64,000 nt of DNA from the NCBI GenBank assembly GCA_902587615.1, contig CACILY010000001.1:1-64000 (forward strand), given 5' to 3'. This document shows, in pieces, positions 29,811-39,917 of this stretch. Position 1 is the first letter of the stretch, and every line of letters starts with the position of its first letter. This DNA is from an uncultured Prochlorococcus sp. (lineage in GTDB: Bacteria; Cyanobacteriota; Cyanobacteriia; PCC-6307; Cyanobiaceae). The notes under the pieces are model-generated. The model was not told where the DNA came from, did no database searches, and worked only from the letters and a program-made list of their open reading frames with translations. A program made the translations under genes and the position numbers.

Positions 29811-30749
29811 TTATTCCAAATCTAATTGCTTCATCCATTTAACTGTATAGCACATATCTGATTCAATTAACTTTCCATGATTGTATGCTTTTATAATCTC
29901 TGTAACTGCTTTTTCTACATTATACAATGGTTTGAATCCAGTATTCACTAATTTAGTTGAGTCTTGTCTGTATGATCTAGGATCATTAGATTCTGTTATT
30001 TCAATTTTTGTATCGATATGTTTTGCAATCAATTCAGCAATATTAATAATAGAAAAGTTTTCAAATCCAGCATTATAACAACCACTATCTAAATCATTTT
30101 TAATAAAGTGTTTGTATACATTTACTATATCCTTAATGTGAATATTAGGCCTTGTTTGATTGCCTCCAAAAACAGTAATTTTTTTATTTTTAATTGCTTG
30201 ATATGTAAGCATATTAACACTCACGTCTAATCTCATTCTAGGGGAAATGCCACAAACAGTTGCAGGCCTAATACAATAGACTTTCATATGATCTGAATAA
30301 GAAAGAAATATTCTCTCAGCAATCATTTTGGTTTTGTTATATGTAGATATTGGAACTAATGGCAAATCTTCAGTAACTTTAGCCTCATCTTTAACACCAT
30401 AAACACTACCAGAACTTGCAAATATAAATTTTTTAACGCCAGCTCTAACAGCTCGATCTGCAAGTTGTTGACCTGCTAGAACATTAACTTCCCAGCTTAA
30501 ATTGGGATTTAATTCTACAGCTGGATCATTCGCAATGTTTGCCAGATGAATAACAGTTTCTACTCCTTCAATAGGTATACTATTAGTATTCGTGATATTT
30601 TCTTTGATGTTAGTCAAATTTGGGTGTGTATCTAAGTAATTACCAAACCACTGAGAATCAATATTAATTATCTCATGACCTTCTTGTAAAAGGTCTGGAA
30701 TTAAAACAGAACCTTTATATCCACAACCACCAGTAATGAGTATCTTCAT
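29811..30749 (-). CDS. NAD-dependent epimerase/dehydratase (extended SDR)
   Basis: ORF 312 aa; ITGGCGYKGSVLIP, YNKTKMIAE. Confidence 0.88.
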   Translation of the reverse strand: MKILITGGCGYKGSVLIPDLLQEGHEIINIDSQWFGNYLDTHPNLTNIKENITNTNSIPIEGVETVIHLANIANDPAVELNPNLSWEVNVLAGQQLADRAVRAGVKKFIFASSGSVYGVKDEAKVTEDLPLVPISTYNKTKMIAERIFLSYSDHMKVYCIRPATVCGISPRMRLDVSVNMLTYQAIKNKKITVFGGNQTRPNIHIKDIVNVYKHFIKNDLDSGCYNAGFENFSIINIAELIAKHIDTKIEITESNDPRSYRQDSTKLVNTGFKPLYNVEKAVTEIIKAYNHGKLIESDMCYTVKWMKQLDLE

Positions 30750-31783
30750 GCTTTATGTGTATAATCCCAACTCATGTTTCTGAGCTTACTTATATTTAAA
30801 TCTATCCATTCAAACGTTGCTTGAATTCCTTGTTTTAAATCCACTTTTTCTTCCCAATTAAACTCTTTTCTTATAGCGGAACTGTCTAGTAGATAACTTT
30901 GATCTTTACCAAGACGTTCTGAGCTTATATTAACTATTGATTCAAACTTAACATTACTATACTTACATATTAGTTTTACTAAATCAATTATTTTTATGGA
31001 GTCCTTAGTTGAGATATGCCAGTTTGTTCCTGGTTCTCCGTGAAGAGCTAGCTTCAATGTTGCATCAATAACATCATCAATATGAATAAAGGACCTTTCA
31101 GATACTCCTCCTCCGTGCAGATTCATAGGTTTTTTAGTTCTTGTACTCAAAATAGTTCTAGGGATTATTCTATAAAGTTGTTGACCTGGCCCATACACAT
31201 TAGCCGCTCTCGTAAAGATAACTGGAAAATTATAAGCCTTATAGAAGGATAAAAGATGTAAGTCACAAGATGCTCTACTGACAGCGTAAGGGGTGCTTGG
31301 AGAAAATATATAGCTTTCCTTAATCCATTTTTGTTCTGTGTTTCCATATACTTCTGGGGTAGAAATATGAACATACTTTTCAATAAAATCTTTTTTACGA
31401 AGTTCATCGTGCAATGCTACTTGTGCTAATACATTTGTTTTGTACCAATTAAGTGGTTTTAACCAACTTTCAGCAACCATCCCTTGAGAGGCGAAATTTA
31501 AAATATGAGAGGGTTTTACTTCATCGATAAGTTCGATTAACTTATCAAGATCATTATTCAGATCAATTTTATTAAATGAAAAAAGTTTTGTTTTAATTTT
31601 GTTATCTGAAGTTGATTTTTCCCATTTGTAAGGCAGAAATATATCGTGAGGTTCTTCTGATCTGCTAACACCCCATACTTTATATCCTTCAGTGATTGCT
31701 CTATTTACGAAATGTGAACCACTAAAGCTATTACTTCCGATAACTAGAAACTTATGATTATTCAAATTATTTAAATAAATCAT
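30746..31783 (-). CDS. NAD-dependent epimerase/dehydratase (GDP-mannose dehydratase-like SDR)
   Basis: ORF 345 aa; IGSNSFSGSHFV, YAVSRASCDLH, RAANVYGPGQQLYRIIPR. Confidence 0.86.
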   Translation of the reverse strand: MIYLNNLNNHKFLVIGSNSFSGSHFVNRAITEGYKVWGVSRSEEPHDIFLPYKWEKSTSDNKIKTKLFSFNKIDLNNDLDKLIELIDEVKPSHILNFASQGMVAESWLKPLNWYKTNVLAQVALHDELRKKDFIEKYVHISTPEVYGNTEQKWIKESYIFSPSTPYAVSRASCDLHLLSFYKAYNFPVIFTRAANVYGPGQQLYRIIPRTILSTRTKKPMNLHGGGVSERSFIHIDDVIDATLKLALHGEPGTNWHISTKDSIKIIDLVKLICKYSNVKFESIVNISSERLGKDQSYLLDSSAIRKEFNWEEKVDLKQGIQATFEWIDLNISKLRNMSWDYTHKA

Positions 31784-33254
31784 TGACGTGATTAGTTAAT
31801 GCTTTAGCTGTTATTGGGGTATTCCCCATTGTTTCAACAGCCAATGATGCCATGCAGCAACCTAGTGCGGCTGAAGTCATCATTGATTGCTTACTCGAAA
31901 GACCAGTAGCCATGACAGCTAATAGAGAGTCTCCAGCACCTGCAACATCTAATGGGTTTACTGATAAAGCAGGAAAAGGTTGATTATATGATTTCCCTTT
32001 GCTTTTAGTGTCATATGCAATAAACCCTTCAGGTCCAAGCTTCAATAAGAGCTTTTCACTTTTTGTGTTCTTTAGAATTTTCCTACTTAATTCCTCAAGC
32101 CCACTTTCTTTGTCTTGTAAAGCGACTCTTACTTCTCTTTCATTAGGACAAATAAGAGAGAAGTTTTTGAATTTAGTTATAAATCCAACTTGACTGCTGC
32201 ATTGAAGATCTCCAAATAGTAAAAGATTATATTTTTTAGACAGATCTTGAATTACATGTAGTATTTTATCTGTTATAACTCCATAGACAAAATCAGAAAT
32301 AATAATTCCGTCAACAATTGGGGCTAACTTCTTAAGTCTATTTATTACCTTTAGTTCTATATCTTTATCTAGATTATGATCCTCTAATTTACTAACACGA
32401 AAAAGTTTTTGATTTCCAACTACGTAGCGCTTCTTAAATGTAGTAGGTCTTGAGCTGTCTTCAATTAAGGAATCTCCTATATCTCTTTCTAAGAGTTTTT
32501 GCCTAACAATTTCTGAAGTATCGTCATTACCTACAACAGATATTAATTCACATTTTGCGCCAAGTGCTCTTATATGTGATGCGACGATTGCAGCTCCACC
32601 AATAAAGTTTTTACTTTCTAATTCACGTACAACAACAACGGGAGCTTCTGCACTCATCCCTAATGCTTCACATGCTGAATATTGGTCTATAATTGTATCA
32701 CCTATAACAAGCAATCTTGTCTCATCCCATTCTTTAATTGAACTAATTAGTGAATTTAACTCTAACGATTGTCTTAAGCAGGCTTCCTTAAATTGTTTAC
32801 GTTTCTCCATTCCTAATTCTTTCTCTGAATATGAAAGAAGATCTAAACCAGAATATTGAGTATCTCCTGCATGAAACTGAATATTGCCACCATAACTTTT
32901 CAATTCTTTTATCGCTTTTAAAATCTCTGGGCTAGGCTCATTTTCAAATTCATTCCCAAGTATTAATATAATAGGTTTTATGATTTTTATCGCTTCATTT
33001 AATTCATTACCGTTAAGTAGAACAATTCCATCAGCAATATCTAGCAGTTCTAGACCTTCTGATCTTTCTGATTGGTTAAATGAATATTTTTTTTGATTAT
33101 CCCCGATTAAGGCAATTACTAGGTTTTTACCTTTAGCTTTTGCCTGTCTAAGATACCTAATATGACCAGGATGGATAGTGGAGAAATGCCCATATGCAAG
33201 TACACAATCTTCATAATTAGGAACTTGATTCAGTTTATAAACTTTTGATTTCAT
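31767..33254 (-). CDS. bifunctional HldE-like protein: N-terminal cytidylyltransferase-like + C-terminal PfkB kinase
   Basis: ORF 495 aa; AYGHFSTIHPGHIRYLRQAK near N-terminus; FIGGAAIVASHIRALGA and DVAGAGDSLLAVMATGLS near C-terminus. Confidence 0.88.
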   Translation of the reverse strand: MKSKVYKLNQVPNYEDCVLAYGHFSTIHPGHIRYLRQAKAKGKNLVIALIGDNQKKYSFNQSERSEGLELLDIADGIVLLNGNELNEAIKIIKPIILILGNEFENEPSPEILKAIKELKSYGGNIQFHAGDTQYSGLDLLSYSEKELGMEKRKQFKEACLRQSLELNSLISSIKEWDETRLLVIGDTIIDQYSACEALGMSAEAPVVVVRELESKNFIGGAAIVASHIRALGAKCELISVVGNDDTSEIVRQKLLERDIGDSLIEDSSRPTTFKKRYVVGNQKLFRVSKLEDHNLDKDIELKVINRLKKLAPIVDGIIISDFVYGVITDKILHVIQDLSKKYNLLLFGDLQCSSQVGFITKFKNFSLICPNEREVRVALQDKESGLEELSRKILKNTKSEKLLLKLGPEGFIAYDTKSKGKSYNQPFPALSVNPLDVAGAGDSLLAVMATGLSSKQSMMTSAALGCCMASLAVETMGNTPITAKALTNHVNDLFK

Positions 33255-34303
33255 GTTGTAATCAGTATTCTTCCAGATGTGTCTCCTTTTATCATCGATT
33301 CAACAGCTTCATTTATATTTTCAAGACTATAGCGGGAACTTATTAAATCATCAAAATTCAATTTTCCATTATTCATTAAGTTTAAGTATCTAGGTATATC
33401 CTTGTCAGGAGAGCATTCCCCACCATGGGAACCAGTAATAGTTTTTCCGAAATGAAGGTCTAAAGAATATATGGAGATATTATCGTTCTTTTTGGGAACG
33501 CCTACCAATATGATTCGCCCTTCTTTGGAAATTAACTTATAACCTAATTCGATTATTTTTACAGATCCTGTGTTATCTACAAATACATCTAAGCTCTTTT
33601 CATTTAGAATAGACTTTATTTTACTTGTAAATCCACTTACAGTACTATTAATTGAATGAGTTGCTCCCATCTTCTTTGCAAGTTCTAAGCGATTATCAAA
33701 TTTATCTATAGCTATTATTGGATATGCTGATAGTAATTTTGATGCTTGAATGATATTTAAGCCTACGCCTCCTGCTCCAAATACTAATACTGATTCACCC
33801 ATACGTAATTTTGCATTATTTTCTATTACTCCAAAACCTGTTGTAATAGCGCATCCGAATAAGGCAGCTATCTCAGTATCTAGATTTTCAGGCACTTTAG
33901 TGCATCTGTTCTCACTTACTATTGCATGAGTATTGAATGTGGTTATACAGCCCGCGTTAAGTTTTTTCCCTCTCCATTTGTATATGGGCGGATCTGATTC
34001 TATTCCAATACCTTTTCTCCAGTGTAGAACCACCTTATCCCCTGGAGACACGTATTTAACCCCTGGGCCAACTTCAATAACAGTTCCACAGCCTTCATGT
34101 CCCATCAAGTGAGGTAAATAAGGGTCAATGCCTTTGACTCCTGAGATCTCACCAAGTTGGGAACCACAAATACCACTTGTATGGACTTTTACCAATACTT
34201 GACCAGTAGAGAAAAATTCGGGTAATTCGAATGAGTCAACAATTAGGGGGGTATTTTGAGCGGTTAAAATCGCACCTTTTGGTCTAATATCTGGAATTCT
34301 CAT
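33251..34303 (-). CDS. zinc-type alcohol dehydrogenase (MDR)
   Basis: ORF 350 aa; GHEGCGTVIEVGPGV, VFGAGGVGLNIIQASKL. Confidence 0.9.
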   Translation of the reverse strand: MRIPDIRPKGAILTAQNTPLIVDSFELPEFFSTGQVLVKVHTSGICGSQLGEISGVKGIDPYLPHLMGHEGCGTVIEVGPGVKYVSPGDKVVLHWRKGIGIESDPPIYKWRGKKLNAGCITTFNTHAIVSENRCTKVPENLDTEIAALFGCAITTGFGVIENNAKLRMGESVLVFGAGGVGLNIIQASKLLSAYPIIAIDKFDNRLELAKKMGATHSINSTVSGFTSKIKSILNEKSLDVFVDNTGSVKIIELGYKLISKEGRIILVGVPKKNDNISIYSLDLHFGKTITGSHGGECSPDKDIPRYLNLMNNGKLNFDDLISSRYSLENINEAVESMIKGDTSGRILITT

Positions 34304-34313
34304 GAATTAATTA

Positions 34314-34985
34314 TCAATCGAAATAAATGAAGGAATAATCACCATTATATCCAGTTTTATTAAACCACCAGATCCATTCCTTTGGTGAATTGAATGCTTC
34401 ACAGGTTACTTGCCAATAAAGTAAATTGGCTTTTTCCTTCTCATTCCTATAACTTTCAACGCATATATATTTATTATCTTTACCAACTCTTTCGATTTCA
34501 CTGAGGGCAAGCTCAAGTTCATATGAGTATAAGTTATGTAATGTATTTATGGAAATTACTAGATCGAAATAGTCTGATTGCCAGTTTAGAGAACATGCAT
34601 TCCCTACTTTCACTTTATCTTTAATTTCTTCTTTACTATTATTAATAGCATATTGAGATATATCAATACCATAGATATCGGCTTCTGGTATTAATTTTTT
34701 CAAATCATATAAAAGGAATCCTTTGCCACAACCAACATCTAGTATTTTTGGACTTTTACCTAATTTGTAATAATCAATAAATTTCTGTGCAACTTTCTCC
34801 CATCTCCCTTCGATGTATCTGTAACCGCCATAATTTACTCGTCTATCACCATCCCAATAGTCAAAATCCCATTTTTTAGCTAATTCTGCTGCTTTGGCTT
34901 TTGGATACTCCTTGTCATTGACTCTTTTTAAATAATCTCTTTCTGTGCTTTTATGTAAAACACTCATGAAATCGATTTCTTTCAT
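34314..34985 (-). CDS. SAM-dependent methyltransferase
   Basis: ORF 223 aa; ILDVGCGKGFLLYDL, YGIDIS, YFDLVISINTLHN. Confidence 0.88.
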   Translation of the reverse strand: MKEIDFMSVLHKSTERDYLKRVNDKEYPKAKAAELAKKWDFDYWDGDRRVNYGGYRYIEGRWEKVAQKFIDYYKLGKSPKILDVGCGKGFLLYDLKKLIPEADIYGIDISQYAINNSKEEIKDKVKVGNACSLNWQSDYFDLVISINTLHNLYSYELELALSEIERVGKDNKYICVESYRNEKEKANLLYWQVTCEAFNSPKEWIWWFNKTGYNGDYSFIYFD

Positions 34986-35087
34986 AATTAAATTGATAAT
35001 AAGTTTTTGGAGATCAATGTAGATTCCCTTGAAATAATCTTAATAAAAACCATAGTTTCAATTGTATAAATATACTATAAATACCTT

Positions 35088-35807
35088 TCAACCAATTATT
35101 TCGAAAAGTTTTTGAGCTTCTTTTAAGGAATGTGGAGTACCTATATCCATAAAAGGATCAGATGTGTGCCATGTTTGAATTCTTCCTATTAAATTAGGTA
35201 ATACATGTTTACTAAAATCAGTTACACCATTTCCTAATTCATTAATCCATTCCAGTAAGTTCTCATCAAAAACATATATTGCTCCATTAGCTATATCAGA
35301 TGGAGGATTAGGGACTTTTTCATGAAATGATTTTACTATGCCATTAATATCTGTCTCTACTATTCCGCATGAGCTTGGCTTAGATGTTTTAAATGTAAGC
35401 ATAGTTAAAAGACAATAGCTGGGTCTATTAATATGAGCTTTTATTAGCTCTTTAAGGTCGCAAGATGTTACATTATCACCGTGTAATAAAAGGCCAGTAT
35501 ATCCACGAAAAAAAGATTGATTCCTTATAAGTGTTCCGGCTGTTCCTAGAAGTTCTTTCTCATAGCATGTCACAACTTTCGTATGTTCACTGGTCCATGT
35601 CTTTGTGAAGGATTTTACCTGATCAGATAGGTAATGAGTATTGATAAGTATATCTTTGCAGCCTAAGTTCTCTAATTGGTATAACCATCGTTCTAGGAGC
35701 ACTTGACCACATATTTTAACTAAACATTTAGGTTTCTTTATGGTAATTGGTCTTAGTCTTGTTCCAAGTCCGGCGGCTAAAACTAATGCTCTTAATGGTC
35801 TATTCAT
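35088..35807 (-). CDS. sugar-1-phosphate nucleotidyltransferase (HddC-like)
   Basis: ORF 239 aa; ALVLAAGLGTRLRPITIKKPKCLVKICGQVLLERWL, LLLHGDNV. Confidence 0.88.
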   Translation of the reverse strand: MNRPLRALVLAAGLGTRLRPITIKKPKCLVKICGQVLLERWLYQLENLGCKDILINTHYLSDQVKSFTKTWTSEHTKVVTCYEKELLGTAGTLIRNQSFFRGYTGLLLHGDNVTSCDLKELIKAHINRPSYCLLTMLTFKTSKPSSCGIVETDINGIVKSFHEKVPNPPSDIANGAIYVFDENLLEWINELGNGVTDFSKHVLPNLIGRIQTWHTSDPFMDIGTPHSLKEAQKLFEIIG

Positions 35808-35813
35808 TGTTAC

Positions 35814-37052
35814 CTAAAAGAAATTTGATCTATCTATTATTAAGTCTGCAAGTGAAAAACTTGATGTAAAGGCTGGAGATATAGCATTTAATAGATGTGT
35901 GCTATTTTTACCTTCTAAACATAAAAAATCATCTTCAAGACTATTTGCCTTCTTATTATATAACTGTGATCTTATCCCCACTTTTTGGCTTCGTTCGATA
36001 TCTTTCATTTTAATACATGGAATTAGATCCTGAGCTGCTTTTAAAAATAATCGAGGGGAAGCAAGGAAAGCTTGTTTATGAACATAACCACGAAAGTTAT
36101 CTTTGTTTTGTAAATATTGATCAATTAGTATTCGGAGATTGGTTGAAGATCTGATTGGTTCTATTCCTTTGTAATTAAAATAATTTTCTCTACCAAGACA
36201 AAATGAAGCTGTAGGTCCAATGTTAACTATAGGTATATTGTCAGCAGTTGGAGTGAAATGAACACCTAGAAACGGAACATTTAAATCAGGAACTGGATAT
36301 AAATTAGTGGATATTTTTATTTTGCATTCTTTTTTTAGTCTCCAATAATGTCCTTTGAAAGGTATTAAAATATAATCGGAGCCTATATTAAATTTCTTAG
36401 CTATTTCTTCGGCCTGTACCCCAGCACAATTTATTAAATGGGAGTACTTAATTATTTTATTACTTTTAAGTCTTATTTGAGAGAGTTCAGTCTCTAGTTC
36501 CCAATTCTTTGTGTCTTTTAGTATTTGAACTCCACTATCTAATAGATTATTTTCTAGGGAATGCATAATCTCTAATGGTTTTATAACTGCTGTCTCTGGA
36601 GACCAGAGTGCTCTATTAGTTGTGCATTTCGCTTCTGGAATCATATTTTTAAGTTGGACATCGTTAATAAGTTCTACTTTTGCCCCATTTGCAATTCCCC
36701 TTTTTAATAATAAATCAAGTTGATTATCTAATTCTCGTTTGGTTGGAATAATAATCTTTCCACATTTGTTAATCGATAAATTATTGTCTTTTATCCATGA
36801 TTTGAGTCTTTTACCTCCTGAGACACAAACATCTGCTTTTAAGGAATTTGGTTTATAGTAAAGACCAGCATGGATAACACCGCTATTTCTTCCTGAGCTA
36901 TGACAACCAATACTTTTCTCCTTTTCTAATATAATAATATTTTTGCTTATATTCCGTTTTATTAGTTGATGAGCCAAGCATAATCCAACAATACCGCCTC
37001 CTATAATTACTACTTCTGTAGAGTTCTTCATGCTATCTTTTCTTATATTCAA
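35814..37052 (-). CDS. FAD-dependent oxidoreductase, L-2-hydroxyglutarate oxidase (LhgO)-like
   Basis: ORF 412 aa; VVIIGGGIVGLCLAHQL, SSGRNSGVIHAGLYYKPNSLKADVCVSGG. Confidence 0.88.
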   Translation of the reverse strand: MNIRKDSMKNSTEVVIIGGGIVGLCLAHQLIKRNISKNIIILEKEKSIGCHSSGRNSGVIHAGLYYKPNSLKADVCVSGGKRLKSWIKDNNLSINKCGKIIIPTKRELDNQLDLLLKRGIANGAKVELINDVQLKNMIPEAKCTTNRALWSPETAVIKPLEIMHSLENNLLDSGVQILKDTKNWELETELSQIRLKSNKIIKYSHLINCAGVQAEEIAKKFNIGSDYILIPFKGHYWRLKKECKIKISTNLYPVPDLNVPFLGVHFTPTADNIPIVNIGPTASFCLGRENYFNYKGIEPIRSSTNLRILIDQYLQNKDNFRGYVHKQAFLASPRLFLKAAQDLIPCIKMKDIERSQKVGIRSQLYNKKANSLEDDFLCLEGKNSTHLLNAISPAFTSSFSLADLIIDRSNFF

Positions 37053-37686
37053 TCGAACTTATAGGGAAATCAACTAGACTATCTAAAAAAGTAATTTTAC
37101 TATTGTGTCCATTACATGTGAAAATATTTCTATTTTTAATATATTTACATAGTTTATCTTTCTCTTTAATTTCATGTACTGATTTGACATGAAATAACTT
37201 CTCAACACCAGCTAGGCAACCTGCTTTTAGATCACAAATCCTATCTCCTATAAGTAATGATTCTTTTAAGTTTATATTTAGGTCGTTTTTGGCTGAAAAC
37301 AACATTTCTGGACTAGGTTTCCTCCAACTATTAGATGGAGCATTATTTCCATAGCTATTAGAATAGATAGCACTTATTGGGTTTGGTTTACCTAATAAAC
37401 TAAGCATACGATAAGTAACTTTTTTATAGTCATCCCAGCTAAATAATCCTTTAGAGATTCCTGACTGGTTCGTAATCACTATTATGGATAAATTGGCATC
37501 AAATGCATATCTTATTAAATTGTAAGCACCCTGACATAGCTCAACGTTATTCTCGTCACTCACATGATGCTTGTCTTTTATTATAACGCCATCTCTATCT
37601 AAAAAAAGAGCTTTACTCTTATTTTTTTTATTTATATTATTCTTAAAAATTATTTTGTTCTTGCTTTTTGAATCTTGATTTTCCAT
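37033..37686 (-). CDS. HAD-IIIA phosphatase, GmhB-like (heptose bisphosphatase family)
   Basis: ORF 217 aa; ALFLDRDGVIIKD, IVITNQSGISKGLFS, KPSPEMLF, LIGDRICDLKAGCLAGV. Confidence 0.88.
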   Translation of the reverse strand: MENQDSKSKNKIIFKNNINKKNKSKALFLDRDGVIIKDKHHVSDENNVELCQGAYNLIRYAFDANLSIIVITNQSGISKGLFSWDDYKKVTYRMLSLLGKPNPISAIYSNSYGNNAPSNSWRKPSPEMLFSAKNDLNINLKESLLIGDRICDLKAGCLAGVEKLFHVKSVHEIKEKDKLCKYIKNRNIFTCNGHNSKITFLDSLVDFPISSIEYKKR

Positions 37687-37754
37687 ATTTAATATAATTA
37701 TTTTATATTCTTTTTAATTAGATATATCAATGTCATTTTACTCTTTATTAGTAC

Positions 37755-38531
37755 TCACTTCCATGTTTTATATACAATTCTTCCCATTATCTCTTTAATG
37801 GCTATTGAACTTTTATTAAGATTACCTGCTATAGGTATCCAATTATATGTTTGCTTGAATATATCCAACATGGAAGAACTGCTGGTCTTGAAATCCACTG
37901 GAAATATTTGTACTTCCAGACCTCTTCGTTCAAAGATCCGCTTTGCTCTTTGCATATGAAAAGCACTGGTTACTAGAATTATCTTAGGTCGTGGAATATC
38001 TATTCTTGATTTAAGATTTTTACTTATCGCATTAGCTTCTTGTAAAGTATTGGTAACAGTCTGAGTTGAAAAAACTGAATTTGCTGGTACTCCTAATTCA
38101 ATCGCCTTCTTAATATAAAGTGTACCTTCATTTGAACTATTGGAATCTTTAACATTAAATCCACCAGTAAAATATAACTTAGTGGCTTTACCTTCTTTAA
38201 AGAGTTTTACACCCGCATTAAATCTATCTGGATCACCCCATTCTATGACATTTGAATTCCCATGGTATTGATGGATTCCTCCTCCACTTAAGACGATAAT
38301 TGCATTTGCTTTTTTTAATGAATGTTGTTTTTCAATCTTATATGGATGTTCAACTATTCTGAATAATAGCTCACTTATAAAACCTGTACTAAATAACCAT
38401 AGAACTGATAACGCAGAAACAACAGGCCATTTGCGATTCTTTCTAGATATAAGGAAAAACAATAGCAAAATCAAAGATGTACCTAAAGGTAATAGAGTAT
38501 GAATAAGAACTTTTCTAAGAATTAATTCCAT
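37755..38531 (-). CDS. YdcF/ElyC family (DUF218) membrane protein
   Basis: ORF 258 aa; AIIVLSGGGIHQY, LVTSAFHMQRAKRIFERRGLEV. Confidence 0.88.
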   Translation of the reverse strand: MELILRKVLIHTLLPLGTSLILLLFFLISRKNRKWPVVSALSVLWLFSTGFISELLFRIVEHPYKIEKQHSLKKANAIIVLSGGGIHQYHGNSNVIEWGDPDRFNAGVKLFKEGKATKLYFTGGFNVKDSNSSNEGTLYIKKAIELGVPANSVFSTQTVTNTLQEANAISKNLKSRIDIPRPKIILVTSAFHMQRAKRIFERRGLEVQIFPVDFKTSSSSMLDIFKQTYNWIPIAGNLNKSSIAIKEIMGRIVYKTWK

Positions 38532-38714
38532 AACTTACTTTTGAGGAAGCTCTATTTATTATTTCTAGCTTCAAATTTTTATGCTATAGAAATATGCTTC
38601 ACCTTATCTTATTGGGTGATGTCAAATATATAAGAAATTTATAATAAAACCTTATACTTTGAAAGCTTCAAATAAACTACTTCATAAGCGGTAATCTTTT
38701 CTTGATCTCCTTAA

Positions 38715-39029
38715 ATGGAAAATGTTACTAAACAACAAATTCTTTCTTCTTCTTCAATCTGGCTGTCCATTCTTTTAAATTTTATACCAGGTTTAGGTAC
38801 GGGATATCTTTATCAGAGGAGATGGAAAGCATATTGGCTTACTTTTTTAGTTTCATTTATTTGGATTTCTTTAGGTGCTTTTAGGGATTTGGGCATTGAT
38901 TCTTCAGATCCAGCCGCTATTCAAGGAGATCCAAATGGCATCATTGGTCTTCTTTTTATAGCCATTTTTACGTCATTAGAGGCCGGTTATGCTGTAAGAC
39001 GTTCAAGAGAGGGTAATAACCTTGACTAA
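38715..39029 (+). CDS. small membrane protein, TM2-like
   Basis: ORF 104 aa; LNFIPGLGTGYLYQRRWKAYWLT. Confidence 0.6.
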   Translation: MENVTKQQILSSSSIWLSILLNFIPGLGTGYLYQRRWKAYWLTFLVSFIWISLGAFRDLGIDSSDPAAIQGDPNGIIGLLFIAIFTSLEAGYAVRRSREGNNLD

Positions 39030-39182
39030 AATCATGCAATTTGGACGAAATTCTTAGCTATGACTCTAATAATTGAACGTTCAATATGAGTGCTAATTAT
39101 TTTTTAATCTTTAAATCCTTAGTTTATGATCCATTGGCTTGATTTCTTGATAAGAATGGTTCTAGTAACCCCACCTATCTAA

Positions 39183-39500
39183 ATGCAGCTTTATTTAGTT
39201 GACTGCCAATTTCCTAATATTGAAAATCAAGTTGCAGCCTACAAGCAGTTTATAGAGTATTGGGAAAATGGTGAAATGTCTAAACAGGATAATTTTGACG
39301 GATTTGAAATGCTATTTCGTGTCCATGCACCTGGAGAAGGGAGAGTAGTTATTTTATGTAATGCTAAAAGTGACAAAGAACTCTTTCAACATTTTTCTCC
39401 CTGGAGAGCTAAGTTTGGAATAGACATGGAATTTACTCCAGTTATAAGTTGTCAAAATGTTGTTGACTATCATAAAGAACTTTTTTCTAAATTGAATTAA
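39183..39500 (+). CDS. DUF3303 family protein
   Basis: ORF 105 aa; MQLYLVDCQFPN...EGRVVILCNAKSDKELFQHFSPWRAKFGIDMEFTPV. Confidence 0.7.
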   Translation: MQLYLVDCQFPNIENQVAAYKQFIEYWENGEMSKQDNFDGFEMLFRVHAPGEGRVVILCNAKSDKELFQHFSPWRAKFGIDMEFTPVISCQNVVDYHKELFSKLN

Positions 39501-39557
39501 CATGCCCTTCTACTCTATTTATAGTTTATTAACAGTTAGATGAATATCGTTCTTTAA

Positions 39558-39791
39558 TTAATCTTCTATAATTTCAGATAATTCATCTTCGAAAAACCAT
39601 TGAGTGCTTCCAAAATCTAACTTTAAAACAAGACCAAATTGATTCCCATCAACCATTTTAAATCCTATTAATTCTCCATATGGGACTTCTTTGAGTTTAT
39701 TTATTAGTGCTTTTGGCAGTCTATCTTTTACTTTATTCAAATTAACTTTCAGTCGCTGTTTTCTTGAAAGATTTCTTGCATCTACTGTCAT
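39558..39791 (-). CDS. DUF2862 family protein
   Basis: ORF 77 aa; VKDRLP...GELIGFKMVDGNQFGLVLKLDFGSTQWFFEDEL. Confidence 0.75.
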   Translation of the reverse strand: MTVDARNLSRKQRLKVNLNKVKDRLPKALINKLKEVPYGELIGFKMVDGNQFGLVLKLDFGSTQWFFEDELSEIIED

Positions 39792-39917
39792 AAGATTAAT
39801 GGGGTTCTAGGTGAGCAATAATAATTTGCTGAATATTACTTGGGATTATTTATAAACTATGAAATTAATAAATTCCTGCTGTTACTTTAGTAGAAGCTAA
39901 CGCTTGTAAATTCTCGT

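Noticed and set aside
31165-31407. 80-aa minus-strand ORF within 30746..31783
   Set aside because: Alternate-frame ORF inside a clear SDR gene
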